From NCBI RefSeq assembly GCF_016086655.4, contig NC_052136.2, forward strand, positions 41,904,492-41,968,491: DNA of 64,000 bases, given 5' to 3'. Positions within the stretch are counted from its first letter, which is position 1; every line of letters begins with the position of its first letter. Position numbers and translations under genes: made by a program. This DNA is from Lepeophtheirus salmonis. Lineage: Eukaryota; Arthropoda; Copepoda; Siphonostomatoida; Caligidae. The notes beneath the pieces were generated by a model that searched no databases, had not been told where the DNA came from, and worked only from the letters and a program-made list of their open reading frames with translations. Of the stretch, positions 10,763 to 21,605 are shown piece by piece.

Positions 10763-12084
10763 ACAAAAAACAAAACTCAAAAGCAAAAAATTCTTAAAAT
10801 GGATGACGTATGTCTATGAATATTGTGGAGACCTCTATTTTTTTGTGGTGTAATAATAATTTCAATTTGGTTGTTTTAAGGTGTGTTTGAACCTTTTATA
10901 CCTCTAAAAAGTGTTTTAAGTGCCAGGAGATCCCATTTTTGGTGTTATTTTGGACTTTTATCCACTGGTGTTCTGCCTTCGTGGATTTAAATCATGAATG
11001 GATTCAATTCATAAAGGTGGTTGTTCCCCCTTACATTTCTATGTATTGTAGAAGTACTTTTGCCTGTTTTTTTTTGTCCCAATTAGTGCTATTTGACTAC
11101 TTCTTTCCTTCAAAAACTAACATAAGTTGATCTGAATAATTAATGGGTTATTTCCATTTAATTCTTAAATGAATCATAAATAGTTATTTTTGAGGCAAAT
11201 TTAAATAATTTACAAATTTGAGCTATTACATGAGTATCAAAGTTAATTTGCTACAGCTGGACATTGAGAACACTTCCCATTCTAAAATGGACGTAGCTAC
11301 AGCAACAATAACAGGTGATTATTCTAGAAAAAAATGAAATTTCTCGTCAAAACATCATCTTTCAACCCTATTTTTTATCTTTTTGAAACATCTTTATTTA
11401 AAATATTATTAAGTTTTGATCACATAATTAAACTATTTACTAATAATTTGATATTCTTGAAATGTACATGCTTTTTTTTAATGACATAAAATTTATGTTT
11501 AACAAATTTAATATTGTTCATTCAATATTTGCAATGTTATTAAGGAAAGTTAATAATAGTTTATGGGATCAATAAAGTAGTAGTGAAGTGAGTTTATAAG
11601 CTTTAAAATTTGGTAACAAATGATTTTTTTGACATTATTTTTTATCCAGATTTTAGTACTGTCATATTCAATGGGGAATATGACTCGAGTATATATTCTG
11701 AAAAAATAAGACTTGGGTTGGATTCGAAAGCCAAAACTTAAGATTTTATTAAATTTTAAATCGTTTTTTAACAAATTGTCAAAATTCCCCACACTTGATA
11801 TAATATATGATAAATATTTCCTAAGAGACAGCATATCTATTGCCAATATTTGAATTTTTCATCAAATCATCAATTTTTCCCGTCGGAAGAATCAATTTTT
11901 AATCTTATAGGTATATACAAAAAAAAAACCACAGTTTTTATTATTCCTACTCCTCTTCCTGCTGCTGTGCAGTTTTTTTTTTCAGGTAGGAACATTTTTT
12001 ACAACTCTCTACTAGTAAAAATGCTAAGGGAATGGACGATTTCATTCACCAGTTGATTCGTCTGGGATTGTTGTAAGTCTTATC
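10763..12084. other. Spacer with chance open frames
   Basis: Open frames of 60-98 codons occur (10939-11130 +, 11550-11846 -, 11850-12056 +). They are rich in Phe, Ile, Tyr and Lys, show no conserved motif and are most simply chance frames in AT-rich DNA. Confidence 0.4.
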
Positions 12085-12435
12085 AAAAGTGGTCGAACAT
12101 ATTCCTTTAGTATTGATGATTATTCAACCTGTTCAATAAATGAAAATAGTGACATTGCATAAATAATACATAAGGCAAAGTGTATTAATACTTTGTTAAT
12201 ATTTTGAAGTAGCTATGGCTCATAAGCATTCTATGGAAGCATTGGATCCAACACTTCAAGATATTACGCTGGTCACTAATTCATTTGTAGGTAAAATAAT
12301 AATATTTGGTGGTGACAAATGCTTGAACTTGTAGAAAGAAGCACAAGAGATGATGTAGTTGGTGCATGCATTAAACAATCTTCACTTTGGTCTAAATTTG
12401 TGACAAGTCAAGTTAGGAGTAGGTTAGTTAAGTGA
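12085..12435 (+). pseudogene. Pif1-like (Helitron) helicase relic
   Basis: Fragments in shifting frames match the Pif1-type helicase that Helitron transposons carry: a CSINENSDIA segment, then MAHKHSMEALDPTLQDI (the family has a DE-box just before M.HK..EAL...L.DI), then a GDK.LNL piece at the GDFRQ.LPV position, and TRDDVVGACIKQSSLWSKF, which fits the block after the PV. Stops and frame changes interrupt it at least twice, and neither the Walker A end nor the C-terminus is present. In Helitrons this domain unwinds DNA for rolling-circle transposition; here it is a dead fragment. A host Pif1 gene is possible but less likely given the setting. Confidence 0.6.
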
Positions 12436-12959
12436 CATTTGATTGAACAGTGTTTAATTTACACAACACTAGTAAACAAAGGTTATTACAATAAATTGTA
12501 ATAAAATAAACTTTTTATCTGTAATTAAAAAAAGAGGCATGAACAAAAAAATAAAAATATAATTATTAATCAAAAATTTGGTTTAGCAATATACTGAGAG
12601 GATTGTTACGTAACAATCAGTTGATTGTTTAATCTTACTGACTATTTGATTTACCGAACTTTAGCAATTTGTATCTTGCCATTTTCACTTTTAAAGTGGT
12701 TCAAGCTTGAGTGGAAATTTGTTTGTTCATCTTCAAATCAGACGTAACTTTGGGAGTATCGCCGTACCCATTACCCGTTCAGGAGTAATTCTGACGAACT
12801 TAAACTTTCTTTTATCTAACCCAGGAGGCCACCACGCAAAAATTTTTATTTTGGGTTTTGCTTATTTTCTGGGTTTTATTGATAAATATATTCAGGTTTT
12901 TTATTTATTATTCTACGATAAATTAGGTATCAATTTACCCCTACAAGGCTCTTTCTACC
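12436..12959. other. Spacer with one unassigned frame
   Basis: The plus-strand frame 12707-12970 (87 codons) has a hydrophobic C-terminal half but no recognised domain, and it runs into the adjoining transposase relic on the opposite strand. I do not call it a gene. Confidence 0.35.
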
Positions 12960-13230
12960 AAATTTTTTAATAGCTCTCTGGACGCTCTTGTCTGAACGCC
13001 CGATATCTAGTGTATGTCCCAACAAGGACTTGAGGAAATTGGCCTGGGCTATTTTCTTTAACGCTTCCGGATCCAGTTTGACCTTTTTGAGAGAGCCTTT
13101 CTTCCTACACAATGTTTCGGAGTTGCTGACGACGTAGACAGTGGTCCGGGAGACGCACAACGTCAAGAAGTGCCCGAATGGAAATTCGTCGATCACGTTC
13201 AAGTGTCATTTTCTTGACTTGTATGTCTTC
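12960..13230 (-). pseudogene. Tc1/mariner-like HTH fragment
   Basis: The minus-strand frame contains KVKLDPEALKKIAQANFLKS, then GHTLDIGRSDKSVQRAIKK and FGRKSL. This is the second helix-turn-helix region of a Tc1/mariner-type transposase (linker, PLKSxRxxAxxxGVSxxTVxRxIK). The DNA-binding half remains and no catalytic DDE/D part follows. It ends almost exactly where the unrelated mariner relic at 13260 begins, which suggests that one element inserted into or recombined with the other. Confidence 0.65.
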
Positions 13231-13259
13231 TATAGAGCTCAAGAACCGAAATAAACTAC

Positions 13260-14210
13260 CACAAGACAGGTTGTCTTAAAAGTTGAGAGGCTAATACACA
13301 TTTTTTGGCAAAATTAGATTGATTTCTTCAATACAGCTACCTTCAAGAGCAATACAATGATTATGGTGGTCTTAAAATTTTCCAATACCATTTTTTTATT
13401 ACGATTTTTTTCAGTCTCAAAATAGGCAGACTCGGTGATTGCCTATTTAATTCATTAGAATTTTTTTTCCAGCGACTATTCTTTTGATATCTGAAAACAG
13501 TCACTAAGGGATAGATCTGTACAAAATGGTGGATGGATTATCAATTTGTACTTTAATCTCCACAATTTTGCCATCCCTTTCAGTGATTTGTGAGAAATAA
13601 AACTTTTTTTTCCTACAAATAAGGGCGTTTGTTCTTGATTTCATCCTTTAAACGTTCCAATAGTTCTATACACAAAAAATATTGATAATTTGGCTCCTTT
13701 CGGGGTAATCAATGAATTATACCATGCACATTCTAGAATTCTGATGACATAACCTTCCCAGCCGACTTTTGCGTTTTTCTACAATTTGGATTTAGTTCAT
13801 CTTGTGCCGTACACACAGCTCACAGTCGATTTGACTCTGGATTATAGTGGTAGAGCCTACCACAACTATTCATACTCACATATACTCCAAACATTTGTAT
13901 TTATTAGGATTGAATTTTGCCAAAATTTGCTTCGAATCATGTACACGTAATTGCTTTTGATCGATTCTGAGCTCGCAAGGCCCCCATTTTGTATACAGCT
14001 TTTGTATGTACAAATATTCATAGACGATATGGCCAACACGTACTTTTGATATCTCTAGAGTCTTAGCTCGGTTAATCAACTTCATTCTACGATCATCTAA
14101 AATTATTTTATGAACTTTTTGATACAAACGTACACTATGTGTATCGTCTTCGAATATAATTTCGCCTCATTTAAATTGCGTACGTTTTTCAACGGTTAAT
14201 GTAGAGTCAA
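13260..14210 (-). pseudogene. Nearly full-length dead mariner transposase
   Basis: Reading right to left on the minus strand, successive blocks of a mariner transposase appear in order over about 900 bp. These are KVHKIILDDRRMKL and ISKVRVGHIVYEYL (HTH linker, 14050-14130), a YHYNPES block (13827-13860) at the usual W.HHY.PESK position, KSAGKVM, a HGII...L.K. block, ERLKDEIKNKRP (about 13620), PPF.TDLSLSDCF (about 13500-13534, the HPPYSPDLAPSDYHLF motif), AYFETE and HNHCIALEGS.IEE (13321-13368, the C-terminal RCI.LEGDYVE block). At least five frameshifts or stops separate them. The family catalyses cut-and-paste transposition at TA; this copy cannot. Terminal repeats were not located. Confidence 0.8.
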
Positions 14211-14960
14211 AAATGTTTATCAAGTTTAGCCTTGACAACAATAGTATTTTTGCAATGCTTTATTAACACACAATTCTCTTTTATCTATTTTCTAACAATA
14301 ACAAATATTGCTTAACTCACAATGGTATATCTCACAAACCAATTGTCTGATAGGTGACATAGTTGTACATGTATTGTTTGAAGATTAGTATGAACTAAAA
14401 ATCATATAATTAAATTATATTGTTGCTATCTATGTTTCAGCCTACAAACTTTTCAGACGACCTAATATATAGGGTGGACCCTCAATACTTTAAAATGAAT
14501 AATTTTATACTTCATCATTGACATATAAAAAGTAGCAAGTACAATTGAGCTTGAACTTATTTTTTGCCCTTAAATTAATAGTTTATTATAACATAATTTT
14601 AAAAAAAATGCTTAAATTATTTTGTTTCATAACTCCCTATTTATCAAAGGCTGTATTATATTTATCCATCAGATGAGTGGCTTACAAACTACAATTTAAA
14701 ACGTAAGCATATCTGAGACAATTTATATGTTACATCACTTTTTGAAAAGCTATCGTCCCCACTTCTCTTCTCTCTATTTATGATTTAGGTATGTAGATGG
14801 TGTTGTTGTAGTTTTTGTAAGTAAAAATGATTTATTCTGCTATCATTAGATAGAAAAATAATGGTATTAAAGAGATGTTACTTAAGTAGACTATTAATTT
14901 ATAGTCTGTTATATTATCTATTGGTGATATCTATACCAAATTTATTAAATTGAGTGAACC
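14211..14960. other. Spacer, nothing recognised
   Basis: AT-rich. TAGGGTGGACC at 14470 looks like a possible transposon end but no partner was found. Confidence 0.35.
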
Positions 14961-15296
14961 ATGGAAAATTACTATAAATGTGTCCTTCTTCCTTTCCCCA
15001 AAAAAGAGTTCATCCACCCAAGTCTTAAGGTGGTAGATGATAACTTCTTAGACTTAAGAACTTACAACTCTCGTGATCTCAGATTTAAGAGGCGTGTAAA
15101 CTACATTATAAGGAAGGGCAATCGAAACATGGGAATTATTAAAAGAAGTTTCAAAACTCGTGACTTTTTGTTCATGATAAAACTAACTTTACAAACTTTA
15201 TGTTTTCCTGATTTTAATGTACGGATTTCAGATCTGGAATCCTTCCTGAAATTACCTCCATGTCATAGTGAAAATAAAACGTTGAACTGGTTCTAA
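14961..15296 (+). pseudogene. LINE (CR1-like) RT C-terminal fragment
   Basis: A 111-codon open frame. Residues 47-75 read RVNYIIRKGNRNMGIIKRSF and KTRDFLFMIKL, matching the post-catalytic thumb region of CR1/jockey-type reverse transcriptases (H...I..KANR.LG.I.R.F..R......LYK.LVRP.LEY). Residues 22-30 (LKVVDDNFL) fit the preceding LGV..D..L block. The palm with its catalytic YADD is absent and the conserved LYKTLVRPHLEY is lost, so this is a fragment. An ATG at 14961 opens the frame, but there is no reason to think it is a real start. Confidence 0.5.
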
Positions 15297-15639
15297 TATT
15301 TTTTTTTTTGAACTTTGTTGGACCTTGTGTTTGGCCATAAGCTTACAGGACCTCTTCCCTATGGACTCTTTTGTGTGTATCGAAGTTAAGCAACGTACCT
15401 ACTTACCCTTTCTGAAATAGACTGTTATTGACTCTAAATACGATTATATTGAATTATATTATTTTTATTATATTCATGTTTAATTTGCAAACATCTGGAT
15501 AATCTATTTGCTTTTAAAGCACGCAACCTCTCTATTAGAAATATTTCTGTTTTCATTCAATAACTTGTATAAATATATTCTTTAATCGTCGATTAGTTAT
15601 GAATAAATATTATATTGAATATAAATTTATTTATCTTCC
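15297..15639. other. Spacer, nothing recognised
   Basis: AT-rich sequence following the LINE fragment; no feature seen. Confidence 0.4.
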
Positions 15640-16670
15640 TAGACGTTAAATATGCCTTCAAATTTCGTGGTTCCTAGTTGCCTCACTGGTAAAACATCTG
15701 ATTGAAAGCTCAATGATAATAAAATAAGAACTTCTAAGCATAAATTTTCAACATCTAACATTGAAATTCTTCGTAAATGGAAATCAGGTATACCAATAAA
15801 TTAGAGACCCGGTAAAAAATACTAAATATTTAAATTAGTGATATTTGATGGGCGTCTATATAAAATTATTATTGTTTATATCGATGCTAAATCCGTTGAT
15901 AGCTTTAAAAAAGTGGAATTTATCTTCATTTTAAACATGAACATTTGGGTCAGAAAGTAGATGGACAAAATGATAACTAAAAAGACTTATATTAAGAGAA
16001 ATACAATCTTTAAGATTAAAAACAAAAGTGACCATTAAATAAAGGATAAGAAAAATGTCAATGGCTGAGGAGAGGTGTAAACGGAGAAGAAAACGGGAAA
16101 AAATAGAATTAAGGGCCCAAAAGTTTTTAAGAGAAGATTATATTTTAAATTTGTTGGAGCTCAAACAAAAATTAGATATCAATTGTGTGTCGACAAAATT
16201 AAGAGTAGATTGAATAGAAGATGAAGTTCAATTTCTGCACATATCAAAATCAAATTTCGGTATTTTGCACAAGATACAAAATTAGAGTAAATGATAACTC
16301 TCTTTTTGAGAAGATAATCAATTTTTATTTTATTTAACTACTATATTTTCATTAAATTAATAATTGATAACTAGTTTTAATTCAATTAGGTTGGTCAGTT
16401 ATTGGATTTAATATAATAATTCAAAGAGACTTGAAATATCAAATGAAGAATGCTGTAAATAAGATTTTTATAAATGAAATAAGTCATTGGTGGTTGGAGA
16501 GCGAATAAATACCTGTAGCGAAGTTTTAAATTTACTTACTTTTGTGAAGACTAAGTATGAGGACGTTACCGAACAAGATGTAATTATTAGATTAAACAGC
16601 TTTAATAACACACTTTCCATTCTAGCTCGATTAATTTCTTATGAAAAAATATCTTTTATTTCCGAATAAT
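15640..16670 (+). pseudogene. Possible THAP / P-element-like relic
   Basis: From 15652 the frame reads MPSNFVVPSCLTGKTSD, a stop, then HKFSTSNIEILRKWKSGIP and RPGKKY. The spacing CxVPxC, F/P, W, P fits a THAP zinc-finger, although the first Cys is Phe and the final C..HF pair is not legible. About 200 bp on, 16055-16213 encodes a 52-residue basic/leucine piece (MAEERCKRRRKREKIELRA), and 16487-16669 a further open frame (NTCSEVLNLLTFVKTKYEDV). THAP followed by a coiled-coil is the layout of P-element transposases. The assignment is tentative; the downstream frames are not recognised on their own. Confidence 0.35.
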
Positions 16671-17139
16671 ACATGATAGGATTTAAAAGAAAAGAAAATT
16701 AGAACTGAGCTAGAATTAAGTTTATTTGTTACTTGATAGGTGAATTACTCTACATCGAGTAATAAATATAATCATGAGTTATTCCAATTAAAGATTTATA
16801 ACATTCCTATCTAATTATAATGTAATACATTAAAATACATGGGGGAAAAACAAACCAAGGTCAGCTTGGAGGTAAAGGTACATATTACTTTAGTTATTTA
16901 AAGTACATCAAGTGTAAAGGATTTGGACTACATTCAAACCACATGTTAATGTGTTGGGCTTATATAATGATCATTTATCGTTAAATAAAATATTATTCCA
17001 CTTTATTGATTTATCTATATGACAGGAAATGTATTAATTGTTCTATATCGAATGAGTAAGCTAAGAGAGTAAGAACAATTCAATCATTTACCCATATCCG
17101 ACAATTGCAATCAAAGGTCTTTGCATTAAGCTAATGCCA
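16671..17139. other. Spacer, nothing recognised
   Basis: No gene or repeat recognised. Confidence 0.4.
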
Positions 17140-17400
17140 CAGTTTGATGTGTAATTTCCTCTACTTGTAACTGTCGGTCCTTGTTTTTGAAGAATATGTG
17201 ATTACAGTGACAGTTAATTCAGACTGGTATGTTAACATGTTGCATATTTTTTTTCCCGAATGGATGAACTCAACTTAGGGGATATTTGGTTTCAACAGGA
17301 CGGAACATCACCTCATAGTGTAAGGGTATCACTGGCTGTTTTGAGGAACCACTTTCCAGAACGCCTAATTTCAAAAAGGAGCTATTTGAAGTGATCTGTC
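17140..17400 (+). pseudogene. Tc1/mariner-superfamily DDE fragment
   Basis: Two frames join a TVNS stretch, where the family has a VTVNSERY-type block, to a clean run MDELNLGDIWFQQDG, TSPHSVRVSLAVLRNHFPER and LISKRS. This is the second-Asp region of the mariner-like transposases common in arthropods (DIWFQQDGATCHTARE...LREKFPGRLISR). The catalytic Asp of QQDG is kept. The HTH half and the third acidic residue (WPPRSPDLTP.DFF) are absent. The minus-strand frame over 17270-17470 is a shadow. Confidence 0.7.
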
Positions 17401-17567
17401 TGTTATCCCTATTATCCCCCTTGCAATTTTTATTTCTGCAGATATTTGAACCAACACTTCCAAGCAACACTAACTGTGAGTAAATCCTCCCTTGAATATC
17501 TCATATATTTATATAATTAAATGTAAAACCCTGTTGTAATTAAATTGATAATATGTACGCTGTATAT

Positions 17568-18215
17568 GTTTGCGGCATGTCATATTTTCACTTTCTATCT
17601 CAAAATTGAAGACCGGATAAGCGGGAAGTTGAAATTTAATTATTGCAACCTTGTAATAATAAGCACATTACTTCGCTCAGTGAAGCAAAAAATATACTAT
17701 TGGAGTAGTATGACAAGGATTTGAATTTTTTCGAGATATTTCAGACAATCAGCACTTTGGATGATCATAAACGTAATGGAAGAACACATTATGTGGAAGA
17801 GTTTGTCTCTTATTGAATTATTCACAGGGAGAGAGGAGAAGGTCTCGGAGTCAATCTGTGAACAAAGGGATGAGACCTACATACAAAAAGAAGTCCTAAT
17901 GTGTCTTACATAATGAGATGTCTTCTTTGTCAGCCATCCATCAGTCCAGGGATAGACTGCGAGTCACTCTTCTCCCTCCTCCTATGTTACTCCCATCAAA
18001 AGCGATGAGAAAATTAATTTAATTAAAAATTAAGATAACATACGCTTCTTAATTTATTTTATCTATGGACTGTCAGACTGCCTTACAGATGATACTTAAA
18101 ATATATTTTTTCAGTTTGCTCATACCCTATTGCTTTTTCCCTTTTCGCTTACGGTATCTTCAATTTCAAGATAAAAAGAGAAAGTTTGACGTGCAGAAAT
18201 CTTATATATAGGGTT
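17568..18215. mobile_element. Foldback MITE-like unit, family E
   Basis: The left edge (CATATTTTCACTTTCTATCT, then CAAAATTGAAGACCG) and the right edge (TATCTTCAATTTCAAGATAA, then AAAGAGAAAGTTTGAC) are inverted copies. An inner pair, GAGGAGAAGGTCTCGGAGTC at 17833 and GACTGCGAGTCACTCTTCTC at 17956, is also inverted, so the unit could fold on itself over about 640 bp. The left arm matches 22540-22860 and 21430-21605 in reverse. It has no coding frame and is a non-autonomous DNA element of unknown superfamily. Confidence 0.55.
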
Positions 18216-18234
18216 GACATGTTTGTATTGAAAA

Positions 18235-18560
18235 ATATTGTTAAATGTGCTCTTTCTTTTTTTTTGTTTATTATTTAAAAAGTTGTTGTGGTGTTAACTT
18301 CTTCATTTGAAGTAAGATTTAATCCCTATCTTTGGTATAAATTGTCTTAAAAATGCATAATAATATAGATTTAAATATCATTATAATATTTTATCTGCAT
18401 CAATACTATTTTAAATGTTGCAGGTTCTCCTTTTTATAGAATCAATTCATTTTCTTCCCTCCTATATCATATAATAAGGAGCTGATATTAACAAGGGCCT
18501 TATTTCGGGACTACCATATGTCCCTACTCACGCTCTTTTTTGCCTTACAATAATGTCAAC
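18235..18560 (+). repeat. Dispersed repeat family C
   Basis: Shares with 50855-51290 a T-run, AAAAATGCATAATAA, AATATCATTATAATATTTT, ATACTATTTTAAATGTTG, and GGAGCTGATATTAACAAGG. Non-coding. Confidence 0.6.
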
Positions 18561-19189
18561 TCTATTTTTACAGTGTATCCAATGATAATATCTTTTGTCA
18601 CCTCCCAGATTTAGGACATTAAATAAAAGAGTTAGTTGTCTCCTCCAAAAGGAATAAACTCTCTTTTGAATGGGAATATTTTTTTATTTCTTTGCCAAAA
18701 TCAATCAGATGGAATTATTCTTTTCAAATTTTTTCAAGTTGTCTTCTTTTTCTCCAGTTTGAATTATAATCCTCTAAGGGAATGAAATGTAAAAGAATAT
18801 GTTAATAAATCTACAAATAAGTTACAAATGCTAACTTGGAAGTAAACAAAAAAATTCCTTTCACTCTAACTAAAAAAATTAATTTCTTTATTGAAAAAAT
18901 ATAAAGTTCTTTTTATATGTTAATAGCATCTTGGTTCCTTCTACATACAAAGATACGAATTAAAACCATATATTGTAAAGTTGTTATGTTGTCTCTTGCC
19001 ATGGGCGATTTGATATCTGCCTCTTTATTTTTGACATTTTTTTATTACTAGTTACTATTTCATTCTTTTCAAATGAAATGAAAAAAAAAAATTATATTAC
19101 AAGCATTTTTTTAATTAAAACTTCATATTTCAAAAAAATGAAATGATGAAAAGGATGAAAATCTATGAAGGGAAATGGTGAGAAGAAAA
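18561..19189. other. Spacer, nothing recognised
   Basis: AT-rich, no persuasive coding or repeat signal. Confidence 0.4.
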
Positions 19190-19765
19190 GGGGGTTTGAC
19201 ATGAATGCTTATACAAGATGCGCAAGGTATCTATTCCAGCACTTTGGTGGTGTCTCTTGAGAAAATGCAGGCAATTAGAATGCTGATTGTTTTTCCTCCC
19301 CAATGACTTGTTCTATCAATCGACAAATTCGTTGTCCCAAATATTTTGAAAAGACACGAAGTTTTCCTTGAAATCTGCACCGGGAGTGAGAACATAGCAA
19401 TTTCTCGAACTCTAAGGACATGGTGAGACGTTCGTTCTCCAGGTTGGGAGAGAAATTGAGGTATCTAAAGAACTCGGCTCCCTGCCACACCTCAGAAAAC
19501 AAATTCTGAACTGGCTCCAAGACAATTTTGACGACTTCATCTTGCCGGACCTTTGTGCTCCAAACTCGCCGGATTTAAATCTAATGTAATTTTTTTGTGT
19601 AAGGCGCGTTCGACCGACAAAGAAACAGAACACCCTGCAAGACCAAAGACAAAAATATAAGTCAGATCAAGAAGGAATTCCAGTATTTGCCAAGGGGCAG
19701 AGTTAAAAAATGCTTTGGCTTCGTATTGAGAATGTAATTGAGGCTGGAGGTAATTTTATTTAATT
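19190..19765 (+). pseudogene. Tc1/mariner transposase C-terminal fragment
   Basis: From about 19490 the plus strand reads QILNWLQDNFDDFILPDL, CAPNSPDLNLM and, after frame changes, PTKKQNTLQD, IKKEFQYLPRGRVK and LRIENVIEAGG. This is the third catalytic block and C-terminus of a Tc1-like transposase (WPPxSPDLNPxDxxVW ... RFRSRxExVIEAxGxxxE). The invariant aspartates before the DLN region cannot be aligned cleanly, and several shifts are present. The opposite-strand frames at 19275-19633 are shadows of this relic. It abuts a LINE tail at 19800. Confidence 0.65.
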
Positions 19766-19799
19766 AAATATATATCAAAATCCATCAATCTTTGAGAAT

Positions 19800-20258
19800 A
19801 TGGGTTCATTAAAGCTGGTAACCAAACGGTTGGACAATCTAAGTCTCCCAAGAGTTGACTTCGATACAAAAATACTATTTAAAAACCCTTTTACTTCATC
19901 AAAGCAAAATTTCTCCTACAGAATTGCTTCCTCATTTATTTATATGAATAAGTCGAATAGCGAGGATGAGAGTATGAACTACACATTCTGTAGCAAGAAA
20001 ATAGAAACGTCAGCACATGTTCTCTACGAGTGTAATAGTGTGAATCCTTTGGTAAGGATGTGTGAAGTAAAATTAAAAGAAAAACTACAAGTCTCGACGT
20101 CAGAAACTGATTGGGTAGTGGCCATCAATCCGAATCTTACTAGTGCTTTTAAGGTGGAGGCCATCATCAGTAAAGTGCAAGTTATAATATACTCTTGCAG
20201 ATGTAACAAGAAATCCATATCAACAAATTTGGAAGAAATAATTCGACGTTTTAGTTAA
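19800..20258 (+). pseudogene. LINE C-terminal domain, open frame
   Basis: This 152-codon frame is the longest clean protein frame at this end of the window except those in the Ty3 elements. Residues 58-80 give NYTFCSKKIETSAHVLYEC, matching the C-terminal cysteine/histidine domain of non-LTR retrotransposon polyproteins (CxxC....ET..HxxxxC). The following part (VKLKEKL ... AIISKVQVIIYSCRC) fits the helical end of the same domain, which has a W/Y..R near its finish. There is no RT upstream, only a transposase relic, so this is a 5'-truncated LINE, the usual result of incomplete target-primed reverse transcription. The ATG at 19800 is not expected to be used. Confidence 0.55.
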
Positions 20259-20545
20259 TTTTTCCGACAATGGTCGTTAATTTGGACTTTTGGGTACTTG
20301 GAAGAAAAAATTAAAGTTATTTATTCAATTTGTTCCAATGTTATGGGTGATTATTCATTTTACATTTTGTGTTATCTTTACCTCTCAAAATTTAATCAAA
20401 TCTTACTGCGTCTATAAATAATCTTCATACAAAGTTTGATCCAAATCAATCTGTAACTTTTGCCATATCCTGCTGACTAAAAAACAAACAAACAGACAGA
20501 GAAAAAAACATAACCTACGACCAAGTTCTTTGGCGGAGGAAAAGA
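20259..20545 (+). repeat. LINE 3' untranslated tail
   Basis: Follows the stop of the LINE C-terminal frame. It ends in ACAAAGTTTGATCCAAATCA, TAACTTTTGCCATATCCTGC and AAACAAACAAACAGACAGAG, the style seen at the 3' end of many RTE/CR1 LINEs. A poly-A tail is absent. Confidence 0.45.
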
Positions 20546-21429
20546 ATGCGAATAAACGATACGAAGAAAATTCAAGCACTTATTAAAGGGACATCTTTGT
20601 ATTGAGTGATAAAATATTTCAAATTTATCGTCAATGGTATGCAAAATAATCAATAACTAAAAGGAAATAAATTACAGTAAGAATAATGAAAAAACTGAAT
20701 AAATTATTACAAAACATTGTTTAACTCCAAAAATTACTTTTACCCTTCCAAATCCAAATTTTTTAATACAAAAACATTATGTTATACAATCACATTGTTC
20801 ATCTTATATCTCTAGCTGTATGATATATGATAAAAAGGGTCTGATGCAACTATTTCTGCTACCTTCATACAATGGAAAACGAAGAAAATATAATTGATAC
20901 TCTATTAAATATAAAAAAAAGTACCATGGTTGCATATTAAATCTCATCAATAATTAAAATGTACATATTTATGTTAGTCATGTTTCTGCTAAATAGTGTT
21001 TTGAATGTTAATTATTTGTACCTAAACTAGAATGATTATTTCTTGCTAAGTATGTATAATATAAAAATTAGTTCAATATTTCGGAAGATTGACGTACGTG
21101 GCATATTGTCTACTGTAATCGTGTTTATTTTTTTACTCTTTTTGAAGAAAAAGTTTAAAAATCATCAAAAGCTGTTGTGTAATCTAAATAAAATTTTTAT
21201 CTATTTATTTAATACCAGTTTAGAAAAACAGCAATTTTCGCTCAAAATGAGCTTTTTTTGTGCATTTGCTCAAAAATACCAAGTTTAGTATTCGAGTTTA
21301 TAGATATGAACTTCTATATTGTCATATCCAAAAAAATTCCGAAACAGAAAATTAGTATAAACATACATAATTAAATTTTTTTTTAATGATTGTTCAATCC
21401 TACGTGGTGGAAACTTATACGAGCAATTG
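20546..21429. other. Spacer with one chance frame
   Basis: The 81-codon frame 21043-21288 contains a hydrophobic stretch but no family motif. Nothing else seen. Confidence 0.4.
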
Positions 21430-21605
21430 TGATCGGTTGAGCTGATATACTTCTCCTGCTACTCTAATAATATATAACCTCGCTTTCCAAAGTCTTTTCC
21501 TTATTATTAAAAGGTTGTGATAATTGAATTTCAACAATCCACTGTCGACGTCTCCAATTTTGAGATAGAAAGAGAAAATATGATGGTGGGCAAATTTATA
21601 CAATG
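21430..21605 (-). repeat. Repeat family E arm
   Basis: TTATTATTAAAAGGTTGTGA, ATTGAATTTCAACAATCC and CCAATTTTGAGATAGAAAGA correspond in order to the left arm of the foldback unit at 17568-18215 read on the other strand. The minus-strand frame 21415-21612 spans it and is not a gene. Confidence 0.5.

Noticed and set aside
11550..11846. 98-codon minus-strand frame
   Set aside because: Rich in Ile, Phe, Tyr, Lys and Asn as expected of random AT-rich DNA; no domain.
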